From Temnothorax longispinosus (lineage: Eukaryota > Arthropoda > Insecta > Hymenoptera > Formicidae): DNA of 64,000 nucleotides. The notes below the pieces were generated by a model. That model searched no databases. It had not been told where the DNA came from and saw nothing but the letters and a program-made list of their open reading frames with translations. Below, piece after piece: positions 39,256 to 50,474 of this stretch. Position 1 is the stretch's first letter. Each line of letters begins with the position of its first letter. The stretch covers positions 7,626,001 to 7,690,000 of the forward strand of contig NC_092365.1 of NCBI RefSeq assembly GCF_030848805.1, in the 5' to 3' direction. A program made the position numbers and the translations under genes.

Positions 39256-40526
39256 CGTATACGCCCCGTCCGCACCTGACCGTGATAGTATCGAAGCAAC
39301 CGTACGAGGCACTCCTAGATACCGGCTCCGAAGCTTCGTTTGTCAACGCGCAAACCGCCGACAAGATAGCCCGCGATTTCCTGATCCAGCCGGTTAACGG
39401 ATAAGTGCACCTCGCCGACGGGTCAAGCACGTCCATCCCGGGGCTAATCACCTTCCCCATCACTGTGCAGGGACGAATGTTCTGGCACCGGTTCCAGATC
39501 ATGCCGATGTTAGATTGCGACGTCCTGATAGGCGTAGACCTGAAGATGGACTTCGCCATACCGCCGCCAGGCCCACCCAACGCCGATACACAAACCGCCG
39601 CCATCGAGCACGCGCCCGAGAGAGGCGCCCTGACGGAGGAGGAACGCCTCCGCTGCTTCCTGGCCGCCGAACTCGCGAAGTTCGAGGCCGTGCAAGGCCC
39701 CACCGACCGCGTACAGCACGTGATACGCGTCAAAACCGACCGACCGATCAAGCAACGCTACCGGCCACGAAATCCCGCCATGCAGGCGATCATCGACGCG
39801 GAAGTCGATAAGATGCTCCACGACGGCATTATCGAACCGTCACATAGCGCGTGGAGCTCGCCGGTCGTTATCGTACGGAAAAAGGACGGCAAACCTCGTT
39901 TCTGCATCGACTTCCGCTTGGTCAATGAGGCCACCGAAAAAGACGCGTACCCACTGCCTCACATCACCGCGACGCTGGACAAATTGCGGGGGGCGCGCTA
40001 CTTGTCCATGCTCGATTTAAAGAACGGCTATTGGCAAGTGCCACTCGCGCCAGAAAGTCGACCCGTGACCGCCTTCACCGTCCCCGGCAAGGGGCTGATG
40101 CAGTTTAAGGTAATGCCGTTCGGGCTGCATTCGGCACCAGCCACGTTCCAACGTCTGCTCGATACTATTTTGGGCCCGGACCTAGAACCGTACGTGTTCG
40201 TTTACCTAGACAACATCGTTATCATTACCGAAACATTCGACGAACACTTCCGTATTATGCGCGAAGTTTTCCGCCGGCTCCGGGAGGCCAACCTCCGCAT
40301 TAACCCCGAGAAATGCCGGTTTTGCGCCGATCAAATTAAATACCTCGGCCACATCGTCGACCGTGACGGTATCCGAACCGACCCGGACAAAGTCAGCGCC
40401 GTCGCAAACTGGCCCGCGCCACAAAACATCCGCCAGATCCGACAGTTCCTGGGGGTCGCGTTATGGTACCGCCGCTTCATTAAGGATTTCGCGACTCTCG
40501 CCGCACCGCTCACCGCCTTAACCTGA
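39202..40526 (+). pseudogene. pol: Protease and reverse transcriptase of gypsy 2
   Basis: The protease has LLDTGSEASFV. An in-frame TAA at 39402-39404 interrupts it just before VHLADGS. The RT then is open to a TGA at 40524-40526. RT motifs are RFCIDFRLVNEATEKDAYPLP, LDLKNGYWQVPL (first catalytic Asp), MPFGLHSAPATFQR and YLDN near 40203-40214 where YLDD is expected. The TGA could come from CGA by CpG change. Two stops plus YLDN mean no active enzyme from this copy. Confidence 0.9.
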
Positions 40527-41996
40527 AAGCACGCCCGGTGGAATTGGGGGGAAGCCGAACAAAACGCCTTCACCGCCCTAAAAACCGTTCTGACCACCGC
40601 ACCCGTTCTCGCGTGTCCGGATTTCTCGCGACAATTTCACCTTCAAACCGACGCCAGCACCACCGGCCTGGGGGCCGTGCTGACGCAATACTTCCCCGAG
40701 GGCGAGCGCGTTATCGCTTACGCCAGCCGCACCCTAAATAACGCCGAGCGGAATTATAGCGCGACCGAACTGAAGTGCCTGGCCGTAGTATGGGGGATCC
40801 GACGGATGCGCGGCTACCTTGAGGGGTACCGATTCACGGTAATCACCGATCACCAGTCGCTAAAATGGCTACAAAAACTAGAGTCTCCGTCCGGCCGGTT
40901 GGGACGATGGGCATTCGAGTTACAACAGTATGACTTCGAGATCAAATACCGAAAAGGGGCGCTCAACAAAGTAGCCGACGCGTTATCCCGACAACCCGAA
41001 ATCCTCATCGTCACCAGAGCTAAGTGCCCATGGCATACGCGCATGTGGCACGCGGCCGAAAATACGCCCCACGAGGTGCCCGATTTCAGGATCGACCAAG
41101 GCCGGCTGTGGAAGCACGTGCTCCACAGCCTGGATTTTAAAGACACCCCAGCAGCCGAACAGTGGAAAGAATGCGTACCGAAAGACCAGCGAGGACCGCT
41201 CCTCGAACAGTATCACGACGCACCGACCGCCGGCCACCTCGGAATAGCAAAAACCATCGCGAGAATAGCACACAGATATTATTGGCCCGGGATGTTCCGC
41301 GACATCGCCCGTTACGTCCGCGAGTGTCAGACGTGCCTCGTCCATAAGGTCGCGCAAGAAAAGCCCGCTGGACAATTACATCCGACCGCGCTCGGCCACC
41401 CGTGGCAACAGGTCACCCTCGACCTCGTCGGCTCGCTCCCGCGATTCGCCGCCGGCCATATCTGGCTCCTTAACATTCAGGACCGTTTTACGAAATGGGT
41501 CGAGCTCCGGCCATTACGACGGGCCACCGCGCCGGCCATCGTAAAACACGTAACCGAAGCCATTATCCTCCGACACGGATGCCCGGACGAAATCCTGTCG
41601 GACAATGGCACGCAATTAAAATCCTGGCAGCTCGCTAAACTCCTCGCCGACTGTGGAATCCGCCACCGCTTCACGCCGGCGTACGCGCCCCATTGCAATC
41701 CCGTGGAACGCACCAATCGCGTGATCAAGACCATGATCGCGCAGTACGCGAAAAAACACAAAACCTCGGACGGACACCTGCCAGAACTCCAGTTCGCTTA
41801 TAATACCGCGACCCACGACGCGACGGGCTACACGCCCGCGTTTTTAAACCACGGCCGCGAATTGCGCCGCCCCGGGGAGGATGCGCCGCGCGACGAACCG
41901 ACGCCGCCGACCCACATGCATCGCCGACTGACCGAAGCTTACGAACTAGTGAAAATTCAGCTGGCCCGCGTTCCAGCACCAAGAAAAACATTATAA
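40527..41996 (+). CDS. pol: RNase H and integrase of gypsy 2
   Basis: This is the continuation of pol in the same frame after the TGA. RNase H has LQTDASTTGLGAVL, ATELKCLAVVW and ITDHQSLKWL. The integrase has a His/Cys finger (AGHLG and CQTCLVHK) and the acidic triad in TLDLVGSLP, LSDNGTQL and NPVERTNRV. A single-base loss near 41967 puts the last part (LRRREWKPRIGEWVWKRD and KLAPKFLGPLEIRRIISPVI, about 41970-42240) into the next frame. That part is the usual C-terminal binding module. Confidence 0.85.
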   Translation, partial: KHARWNWGEAEQNAFTALKTVLTTAPVLACPDFSRQFHLQTDASTTGLGAVLTQYFPEGERVIAYASRTLNNAERNYSATELKCLAVVWGIRRMRGYLEGYRFTVITDHQSLKWLQKLESPSGRLGRWAFELQQYDFEIKYRKGALNKVADALSRQPEILIVTRAKCPWHTRMWHAAENTPHEVPDFRIDQGRLWKHVLHSLDFKDTPAAEQWKECVPKDQRGPLLEQYHDAPTAGHLGIAKTIARIAHRYYWPGMFRDIARYVRECQTCLVHKVAQEKPAGQLHPTALGHPWQQVTLDLVGSLPRFAAGHIWLLNIQDRFTKWVELRPLRRATAPAIVKHVTEAIILRHGCPDEILSDNGTQLKSWQLAKLLADCGIRHRFTPAYAPHCNPVERTNRVIKTMIAQYAKKHKTSDGHLPELQFAYNTATHDATGYTPAFLNHGRELRRPGEDAPRDEPTPPTHMHRRLTEAYELVKIQLARVPAPRKTL

Positions 41997-42463
41997 TCTC
42001 CGCCGCAGGGAATGGAAACCGCGTATCGGGGAGTGGGTGTGGAAGCGGGACCGCCCGCTCTCCAACAAAGAAGCGGCGTTTAATGCCAAGCTCGCGCCGA
42101 AGTTTCTGGGTCCGCTAGAAATACGCCGCATTATTTCACCCGTCATCGTGGACCTCCGCAGCCGCTCGGGGAAATGGTATCGGCACATACACGTGCAAAA
42201 CCTCAAGCGCGCCCCGACCGACACACCACCCGACATACCTGGCCCGGACCTCGGTGGGGGGGACGCGCTCGCGCCGACCGCTGCCGCCGTTCAACCGTAC
42301 GCGGCCGAAAAACACGCGCCGAAACGAAAACGCCGACGAACAAACTGTTGTTACGCGACCGACCGCGACCCAAACATTGTTAACCGTCGAAAAATGAAAA
42401 CAAGCGCTAAGACACCCGGCGTACCGAGGCGAGGGCAAGCCGATCGTCAGAAAGACCGCAGCT

Positions 42464-43000
42464 ATGACGGACGAAACATCGCCGCAAGAGCGAGACATCG
42501 TGACGGAGATCGCGAAAATCCTCGGCGAAGACGACGAGGAGTACGATCCGGCCAACCCCGGGATCGGGCAAAGGTGGGCCACCCTTTACCGGGGCGAGCC
42601 CGAGACGGCACCGCCACCGCCGCCACCGGCCAAACCAATTCCGCCGAAAACCGTGCCGAGAATTGGCACGATCATCCAACGATCCGATGCGACAAATCGG
42701 GCGAAGCAGGCCTGGCTTCTGTCACCGTCGCCGCCACCGTCACGACGCCCACGACCACTGGTAGAGGCCCCCCGACGACCACGGCCGACGCTCCAACCCG
42801 CACGGGTGATGGGACCATTGCCGGCGCCTCCAATCCCAGTCCAGGTCAAACCCGGGGTGATCGTGGAGGTCCCCCATTTCTCCTGCCATGTCGCCCGGCA
42901 ATATAAACATACAATCGGGAACCGGCGCTGGCACATCCGGTTCAACGGAGACGGTTCCGTCCGTTGGATCACGGACAAGTCCCGGAAACAGCCAGCATAA
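42464..43000 (+). CDS. Third open frame of gypsy 2, 178 aa
   Basis: It lies between the pol end and the purine tract, in a different frame from the overlapping pol tail. The N-terminus is acidic (MTDETSPQERDIVTEIAKIL), the middle is very Pro-rich, and the C-terminus has a compact CHVARQYKHTIGNRRWHIRF followed by NGDGSVRWI. No signal peptide or membrane segment is visible, so it is not an env-type protein. An uninterrupted frame in an otherwise damaged copy is notable, but GC-rich composition also favours open frames. Confidence 0.5.
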   Translation: MTDETSPQERDIVTEIAKILGEDDEEYDPANPGIGQRWATLYRGEPETAPPPPPPAKPIPPKTVPRIGTIIQRSDATNRAKQAWLLSPSPPPSRRPRPLVEAPRRPRPTLQPARVMGPLPAPPIPVQVKPGVIVEVPHFSCHVARQYKHTIGNRRWHIRFNGDGSVRWITDKSRKQPA

Positions 43001-43074
43001 GGGACCACCCGGCCGACCGGCACCTCCAACCAGCCGGACACTGTGCCCCTGTGCCTCTCGATTCAGGCACATCT

Positions 43075-43088
43075 AAGGGGAGGGGTGG
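43075..43088 (+). other. Polypurine tract of gypsy 2
   Basis: AAGGGGAGGGGTGG directly precedes the 3' LTR; one T interrupts the purines. Confidence 0.7.
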
Positions 43089-44391
43089 TGTAACGATGCG
43101 CCCCTTACGTCAAGGCATCGTCCCCGGCCGCCACCCGCCGGATGCCGCCCGACCGATCCTCCGTCGGGCGAAGACAGGGCGGTGCGCCCACAATTTTTTT
43201 AATTTTTTGAAACGCACCGTGTGCGCGGGAAATCCGCCGCACCGGTGCCTTCCCGCACGACGCCGACGAGCGCCGAAGCGAGCCGATCCCCGCCGAAGCG
43301 AGCACACGGGATCGCGCCGCTCCCACCACCGCGCCATCGCCTAACGATCGGCCTCCCTCCTGCCAAGCTCGCCGCGCGGAGCGGTATAAAAAGCCGGCGC
43401 GCTCGACGAAGAGACACTTCGTCTCTACCACGGCTCTCCGCTACTCCTGACGAAGCCTACCTTCCGAATCCTAGGGCGACACGCAAAACGAGGTCCAGCG
43501 TTTGGGCCTCTACTGAGGGTTCTCAGAGTGTCTCCGTGCTCCCTCACACTTACCCCGACGGCCACGGCACACGGGGTCGAGCGTGCTCGGCCTCGTAGCG
43601 AGGGTTCTCGCGACCGTAACCCCGGGATTCCGCAATCCTCCGGTGTACATATCGCGCTCCCGCCCACGTTATCAGCCTTCTCAATATACCGCACCGGGTG
43701 CACCCGCACCACGGTGCCGCGCCGCGACCGTAGAGTACTGTACTTCCGTTCGTATATCGTATGCCGCGTTTCAGTATTTCCTGTATGCCGCCCAGTGCAC
43801 CGGCACTGTCGATAATTCGTATATGATATCTGCAACCGCGTTCCGTCCGTATACCATATACCGCGTTTCAGTACTTCCTGTATGCCGCCCCGTGCAACGG
43901 CACTGTCGATAATTCGTATATGATATCTGTAACCGCGTTCCGTCCGTATACCATATACCGCGCTTCAGTACTCCCTGTATGCCGCCCCGTGCACCGGCAC
44001 TGTCGATCGATATTCGTAAATGATATCTGTAACCGCGTTCCGTTCGTATGTAATATACCGCGCTTCGTTCTGTTCTCGTAATCTACTGCGATGAACTCTG
44101 TTCGTATGTAATATACCGCGCTTCGTTATATTCTCGTAATCTACTGCGGCGCACTCCGTTCGTATGTAATATACCGCGCTTCGTTATTTTCTTATACTGC
44201 GACGAACTCCGTTCGTATGTAATACACCGTGCTCCGTTATTTTCTTGTAATATACTTTGTATACCGCATCTCGAGTGGAATAAAGTAAAGGAATACGTGT
44301 GTATCGTAAACTGACTACTGTCTCTGGGCCTTTCATCGAATTCCCGATCCAGTAAGCTAGGCCGCGTTCGATATAAAGTCAGGCCGTTACA
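43089..44391 (+). repeat. 3' LTR of gypsy 2
   Basis: Nearly identical to the 5' LTR. The extra 53 bp come from one additional copy of the 55-62 bp tandem unit near 44150-44220. TATA box at 43385-43392, AATAAA at 44279-44284. Confidence 0.95.
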
Positions 44392-47300
44392 ACTTTTTTC
44401 GTTTTCTTAACATTGTACAAACGACATACGAATTCTTCCAATATATCAAAAGTGGGCTTACAAGTATCAACATCAACATTCTCAATGGTGATAAGAGCTC
44501 TTTGAAATTTCTCGCACTTTAATAATAATTGTTCGAAAGGTGTTTTTTTACCTTTTCGAAAAAATGAGGGATTATAATCACAACCGGTGATAGCGTGAGA
44601 ACCAGGTAAGAAACTACAAATCAAAGGTCCCACCTTTGAATAAATTTGCGAAACATCAATATAGCGACGTGTATTGCCAGTACCGAACTCGATCCAAATC
44701 TTGAGAGAACTCTGCAGAAATTCCATATTTTCGAGCATGATAATCAAGACGTCAGTATCAGCGCAGCGTATGACGACATTGGCGCGTATTTGAATTTGGC
44801 AAGCGTGATAAATGATTTTGGTATCGGCTTCTTCGTGCATCTCACAAGATAAATTTTCATTTATTGTCCGAATCACATGCTCATTTTCAACGCGGAATTC
44901 GTAGCATTTGTCATGGTTGACATTGATTGTTTTATTGCCAAAAAATGGTGCCATTTCAGGATTCGCCCAATGTTTAATAAAAAAGGTCACCAATGCCTCT
45001 TTGAATTTCATGTTTTTCATCTCTTTCGCGAAATCCGAGGGTCGTACTTGTTGCGGTCCAGAGATTTGATATTCGTGCTGCGTTCTTCCACGAGGAATGC
45101 GTTCTGCATCTTTGATAGAAGGTGTGAAGTATCTATCAAAAATTAGATCTATTCTTTCAGCATCTCTTTGGCATACGTAATATAAAAGTTTTTTTGACAA
45201 ATCACCGAACGTCCGAGGTAGTTCTTTTAGTGAATTAATGAGAAAAAATCCATCGATAATTATAATGTCAACTTTTTCTGGGTCTTCAGAAATTACTTTC
45301 GACTCTAGTATTTTCACTAATTGTGATTTATCGGTCTTACAGATTGTTCCATCCATGTGAGAAAGCGATAAAGGTACAGGTGTTATCGGATAGCACAGCA
45401 CCTTTTCAATGTCAATATTGTTATTTGTTGATAATGCTAGCAGACATCCGAATAAGTCTCTTTGCAGACGTACTTCCTTCACTTTATCCGCAACCACAAT
45501 TTTTTTTTTTTTTTATGGCTTTGGCAAAAGTATAAACTTTATTTTTTTTAATAGTTAATTTATATTTTTGGGGGTTTTCTCTACATTCGGAGATGAAGGT
45601 TTCACGGGCAAGGTTTCCGTTTTTTTCAATATTTATAAGAAATTTATCAATATCAGGTGTGGCAACTTCTCCGTTCGTCATGTTAAATAATTTGTCCTTG
45701 TCCAATGTTGGATCAAACGGATTCATATATTCGTCGATGGATGAGTCAAATTTTTTTTCATGACGCTATTTTTCAATTCCGATGCTACATCGTCATTCTT
45801 TTTCAATCCAGCTTCATTCAAAATGTGAGAAATAATGGTCGTCCGAAGCCCATGGCTTTTTGCCCATCTTTGTCGAGCAGAAATAGAGTTGGTCATACTT
45901 GTTATACTCCTAGCTGCATCCGCGTTGATTGTCTGCTCAAGTGTCAAGTCAATGGGAATTCGGTTGAATGGCTTCTTTGTTCTCTTCACACCTAAACAAC
46001 CTTTCTCAAACTTTTCTTTTAATCCAGGATGCGTATTGTCTACATTCAATAGCTTGTCACGGTATAGTACCATTGCTCGAGAATAGTTAGGCTGATTGAA
46101 CATGAAAAATAAATTCGTCAATTTTGGCAGAATGTAGACAAACATTTCAAAATTTGACGTACGGATACTTCTTTCCAAAATCAGATAGTAATCTATCAAA
46201 TTTATGTAAATCATGAAGAACTGAGCTGTTTTACCATGATCCTCTTGAAGGGTTTTTATCCTGTAACTTTTGTAACTTTCTAATAACTGGCGCAGTTGCT
46301 CGTCTTCAACCTTTGAATTAGAGGATTTCGATTTCTTCAAATTATCAATTGTTTGTTTAAGGCTGTCATCAATCAAAATTTTTTTTTTGCTCAAAAATGT
46401 TTTGAAGTGGATAATCTGCAAGCCCAATGATGCAATGAGATGTTGTCTCTTGCACCGGTTGAAATTAGTACCCATTAAAAATCCATTTATTGAACCACCG
46501 GCAATTATTCCACTGTTTTCCATGACGTTTGTTAATCCGCTGTTCTCTATGAATTTTCCGACTGTCTTAAAAAAGTCCATCATCACATGAAACATCCCAA
46601 GATGTATAAATACTCTGTCAAATGTCGGTTTTTCAGCAGATTGAATTGCAAAAGCAACTTTAGCTACTTGTAAATCGTAGGAGACCTGTATATACTCTGC
46701 TTTACATTCTGCAGCGATGGTTTTACTCACGCATAAGGTTTCTTTTACTACTGCAGTATCTGTAGGAGATATGTTGATAGGAGTTAAGTATGCTACTTTC
46801 TGTATTGGAGATTTATCGTCGAAAATCAGAGTATTGAACCCGACCCACATTGGCGTGGCGGTAACTCCCAAAGTATGTGAAAACATCCACGCGCGGTTTA
46901 AATACTTATACTCCGTAACATCGTCAAGTACTTTCAATCGTGTTTCTGCCTTTAATGTTTGAAATTCCTCGATAATTTTTGGCTTTTTACCATAAGGCGT
47001 GATTTCGGGTAGCACAGCGTCGAACGTTCTCCTCTTCCTTTTCCTCGAAAATTGACCAAAAACGGGATCGACACTCGTCAAATCGATATCGGTGTGAGCA
47101 TCTGTCGGTGTGGATGCTTCTTCTTCAGAGTCGTCAGCATTCTGATATATAATACCCACGGTGCCATGGAGGGTATCTTTTCCTGTGAGAGTCTCAACGA
47201 ATCGGTCGTAATTGTCGAAAGCGACTTCTGTACTGAAATTGGGTTTTTTTTTATTTCCGCAGGACAAACTTCATCTCGATTAGTTAAAGATAACGTTGCT

Positions 47301-48292
47301 TCAGTTTTTAATTCAAGCTGTTGAGTGTAGCTGATACAATGTCTGAATCGATTTAGCAAATTGATGATTTTTTTGCTATTCGTAAGACTCTTTATTGCTA
47401 TTCCCAGACACACGTGTTTTGACGTCTTTAAATTGCCATTCGTGGTGGCGATGTCCTGTGCTATCGACGAAATAACAGTTTTTTTCGGGTCGTGTCCTCT
47501 TCGAAGAGTACGGTCACCACAAATAATTGTCTGCAGCAAATCATAAAGAGAATCCGGAAGAGCTTCGCATTCTCCTTGAATAAAATGTTGTGCAGATAAT
47601 GTATCCGGAAATTCTTTGTTGTTAATTTTTAAAATAGCAGATCGTACAGCATATGCAGCTTTGTATATAATTTCGTTACTTTCGATTTTTTCCAAAATAT
47701 CGACATTCGGTGGAACGCTACATTCAAATGGCACTATAATTTTTTTATTTTTGACCATCAAAAATTTAACTTTGCCGTTAAAAGTATTCAAAATTTTTTC
47801 TTGCGAATGCTGCGTTGAAAAGAAATTCGGACGGTCATCATCTGGTATGCTTGAATATTTTTCATTAAGATATTCTATATACAAAGATCGGATGAAGTTG
47901 TATAAAAAGAATTCCTTTTTTTTTAATAATGTGAAATGAAATGTAGGTGCACAACTGTTCAAACGCAGAGGTGTGGTAATCGCTTTTGTCATGCCAAGCT
48001 TTTGGCGATTTCTGTTGGCTTTTTATCTGTCTGCATTTTGCGAAATAGTCAATTTTACAAAAATTGTGATACCTTACAGTTTCAGAAGCAGCCGCTATTT
48101 TATCCAAAGTTGAGCTATCATCAATTTCAGTCGTTTTGTCTTTTACGGTTTTTAACCACTGTTGTGTTTTTGACACAGTGGGCATTTGTATCCGCCCTCG
48201 CACCGTTTTCCTTCGTTTGTTACAAAAAAAAACAACCTTCCTCTTCGTTGCCAGCATCATCTTGTTCTTCCGTTGTTTCTGGAGATTGTACG
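44392..48292 (-). pseudogene. Main exon of the TA-flanked element's gene, FEN/XPG-like nuclease region
   Basis: The exon starts after TTTTTTTAG at 48292, in phase with exon 1. Coding potential runs to the gypsy insertion at 44392 but changes frame at runs of A: near 48230, 47925, 47245, 45750 and 45505. In order it contains a second CxxC...HxxxC finger-like motif (CNKRRK, YHNFCK), a helical region, a conserved block (HTLGVTATPMWVGF, IHLGMFHVMMDFF, GIIAGGSINGFL), and a C-terminal nuclease-like domain. In the last, IIIIDGFF, EEADT, ADTDV and GCDYNP are spaced like the acidic motifs of FEN/XPG/PIN nucleases. The family occurs in many copies in animal genomes as I remember, but I know no name for it. 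Confidence 0.75.
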
Positions 48293-48739
48293 CTAAAAAA
48301 AGGTTGAAACTTTTACGATTCAAATAACATGAATAAGATAATACATTATAGTCATAACTTGTAAAACTTTAACACTGTTAAAAGAAAATTATTTCATACA
48401 ACTCAACTCATTATTTGTACATTATCCAGTTATTCAGTACTCGGATGGAATGAATACATGTTTAATCGAAATAAATTTATTTGGCGCAACTATACATGAA
48501 AAATTACAGCGGCAATATTTTTATTATATCTCAAGAATATACTCGTACACAAAGAGCATAAAAACTGGAAATTACTGTTACACTAATAGAAACGGAAGAC
48601 GACCTTGAATTTGTATGGTTATTACTAAGCAAAATGTAAATATTCGTAAAAAAAAATTTTCCTATCTTAAGAAAGAGATTTTATTTTCTTTTTATCAAGA
48701 TTTATATTCTGCTAAGTAATAATCACAAAAGTTTAAGGT
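48293..48739. other. Intron part of the TA-flanked element's gene
   Basis: AT-rich intron sequence between exon 1 and the main exon, left of the solo LTR. No gene or motif is recognised. Confidence 0.6.
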
Positions 48740-49884
48740 TGTAACGATGCGTCCCAAAACGCATCATTCCCGGCGAGCATCAGCCGGATGCCGCCCGGCC
48801 GAACACCCGCCGGGCGAGACAAGGCACGATGTGCCCTTTTTTAAACGATTCATCTCGCGTATCAGTCCGCAAACGGACTTAGCGCGGCAACCGACTCGGA
48901 GCGCCGAGCGGTGCCGAAAACGGCCGAGAGCCACCGAACGCAATCGCGGCGTCGGGGCGCCGTACTTCCCGAACGCTCCGCCGCTCCATCCCGGCGCGCG
49001 CGATTGCCGTCGCGTATACCCCCGCCTCGCCGACACGCCACCGCGGGCGTATATAAACCGAGCAATGTTGCTAGGTTTTAGATTCCGCCGTGAACCAGCA
49101 AACCGATCCGACCGATTCCCCGCTGCTCACGAATCCCGAAATCCCACAGTCGAACAACCAGGAGGTAGAGAGTGTTCTGTGCCTCTGCCAAGTGAAGCAT
49201 CTGGGCGGTTGACTCGAACTTCCATCCACGCACCTGTGACACCGGAGTGAACCAGGGTAAGAGAGTCCTTCTCTTACTCGCCAAGGGTCTTGGCCACCCG
49301 GTGCTGCCTTCCGCCTACACGATTCGGTGCGCCAGGAGATAGAGAGTACTTCTCTATCTCCGCTAAGGGTCTTAGCCGCTCGATATCGCGTCCAATCACG
49401 CTCCAGCGCCGCACGCGCTTACCGCCGACGCGATCCAAGCTTACGATACCGCGTCGTCCACACGGTAGCCGTATACCGTCAGTGAGCCCGCGCGCCCGCC
49501 GACCCGCGAACGCCGCGATCTCTCTATCTATCACCGCCACCGTAATCACGCCCGCGATCTATTGTATATATCCGTTTACTCCGCGCTCTCTATTGTATAT
49601 ATCCGTTTACCCCGCGCTCTCTGTACATCACCGCCGTCATAATCACGCCCGCGATCTATTGTATATATCCGTTTACTCCGCGCTCTCTGTATATCGCCAC
49701 CGTCGTAATCACGCCCGCGATCTATTGTACCGTCTACGCGATCACCTCGATGTATTCACGGTAACTGAATAAAATCCTATTTTGTTTTGTTATATCTTAA
49801 CCGAGTCTTGTGTCTTCCTCCGCGCCTACTCCGAACCCTGACCCACCGCGAGCAAGATCCGCGCTTCGGAAGCTAGGTTGTTTT
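48740..49884 (+). mobile_element. Solo LTR, gypsy-2-related family
   Basis: It begins TGTAACGATGCGTCCC, close to the gypsy 2 start TGTAACGATGCGCCCC, and shares GCCGGATGCCGCCCG further in. AAGGT flanks both sides (48735-48739 and 49885-49889). It has a TATA box near 49049 (GTATATAAACC), AATAAA near 49767 and tandem copies of a unit with GCGATCTATTGTATATATCC. The 3' terminus reads TTGTTTT rather than ...CA, so the end is mutated or slightly misplaced. It sits in the intron of the TA-flanked element's gene. Confidence 0.75.
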
Positions 49885-50126
49885 AAGGTTGTCTCCTGTT
49901 TGTATTGCTATTGCTGTATCGGAATGTTTTCAGTTTTAATTCTGTTCGTGTTCGTGTAAACCATATATAATCTTACAATGTTATTCATTGCGAAGAAAAA
50001 TTCATTCGCGTGAAGTAAATAGACTTAGATAAAATTACTGGGAATAAATAAAAAATTATAGCCATGTTACTACTATTACTATTATTATTATATTATCATG
50101 TTATTACTAGTACAGCTTTTTCGTAC

Positions 50127-50474
50127 CTCATAGAATCGTCCTCCAATGCCAAAGTTTCTACCAACGGAAGTTCAATACTAACTGATGATTCATCATCCTC
50201 AACTGCTGCAGATATTGAAAGCACAGATATTGTCGCAGAGGAAAATTCTTTTTTAAATTTGCTTTTCAGTGCAGTGAAATTACTGTAACACTGGCGGTGA
50301 TATCCTGCCGTGTCACTGATCTCAGCTGGCAGCGCGGTATCATGATTTTAGATTGAATTTTTTGCGAATTAATAACGTTTGTGCACATTTTTCAAACGTT
50401 TTATTAGTAAATAAAATAATTTTACTCGCTTCTGGTTGTTGGCAAAAAACGCAACGTTTCTCTGGCTCTTCCAT
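50127..50474 (-). pseudogene. Exon 1 of the TA-flanked element's gene, N-terminal finger
   Basis: The ATG at 50474 gives MEEPEKRCVFCQQPE. The frame is lost after about 45 codons at AAAATC near 50351, where one surplus A would explain it. It continues with ISDTAGYHRQCYSNF and an acidic stretch to a GTACGA donor at 50126. CVFC and HRQC make a CxxC...HxxxC arrangement like that in the main exon. Splicing from 50127 to 48292 keeps phase (AG plus C), which supports the model. Confidence 0.65.

Larger units (their letters stand above)
36883..44391 (+). mobile_element. Ty3/gypsy LTR retrotransposon 2, full length, ACTT duplication
   Basis: LTRs are 1250 bp (5') and 1303 bp (3'). Both begin TGTAAC and end GTTACA. 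ACTT flanks both sides (36879-36882 and 44392-44395). The internal part has a tRNA-Lys3-type primer site, gag, a -1 frameshift site, pro-pol, a third frame and a purine tract. Pro-pol has two stops and one frameshift, so the copy is inactive, although the LTRs are very similar. It lies within the coding sequence of the TA-flanked element. Confidence 0.97.

Noticed and set aside
50064..50288. Plus-strand frame starting with a Leu-rich signal-peptide-like run
   Set aside because: It is opposite exon 1 of the TA element's gene, which has phase-matched splicing support; the Leu run comes from a TTA repeat.
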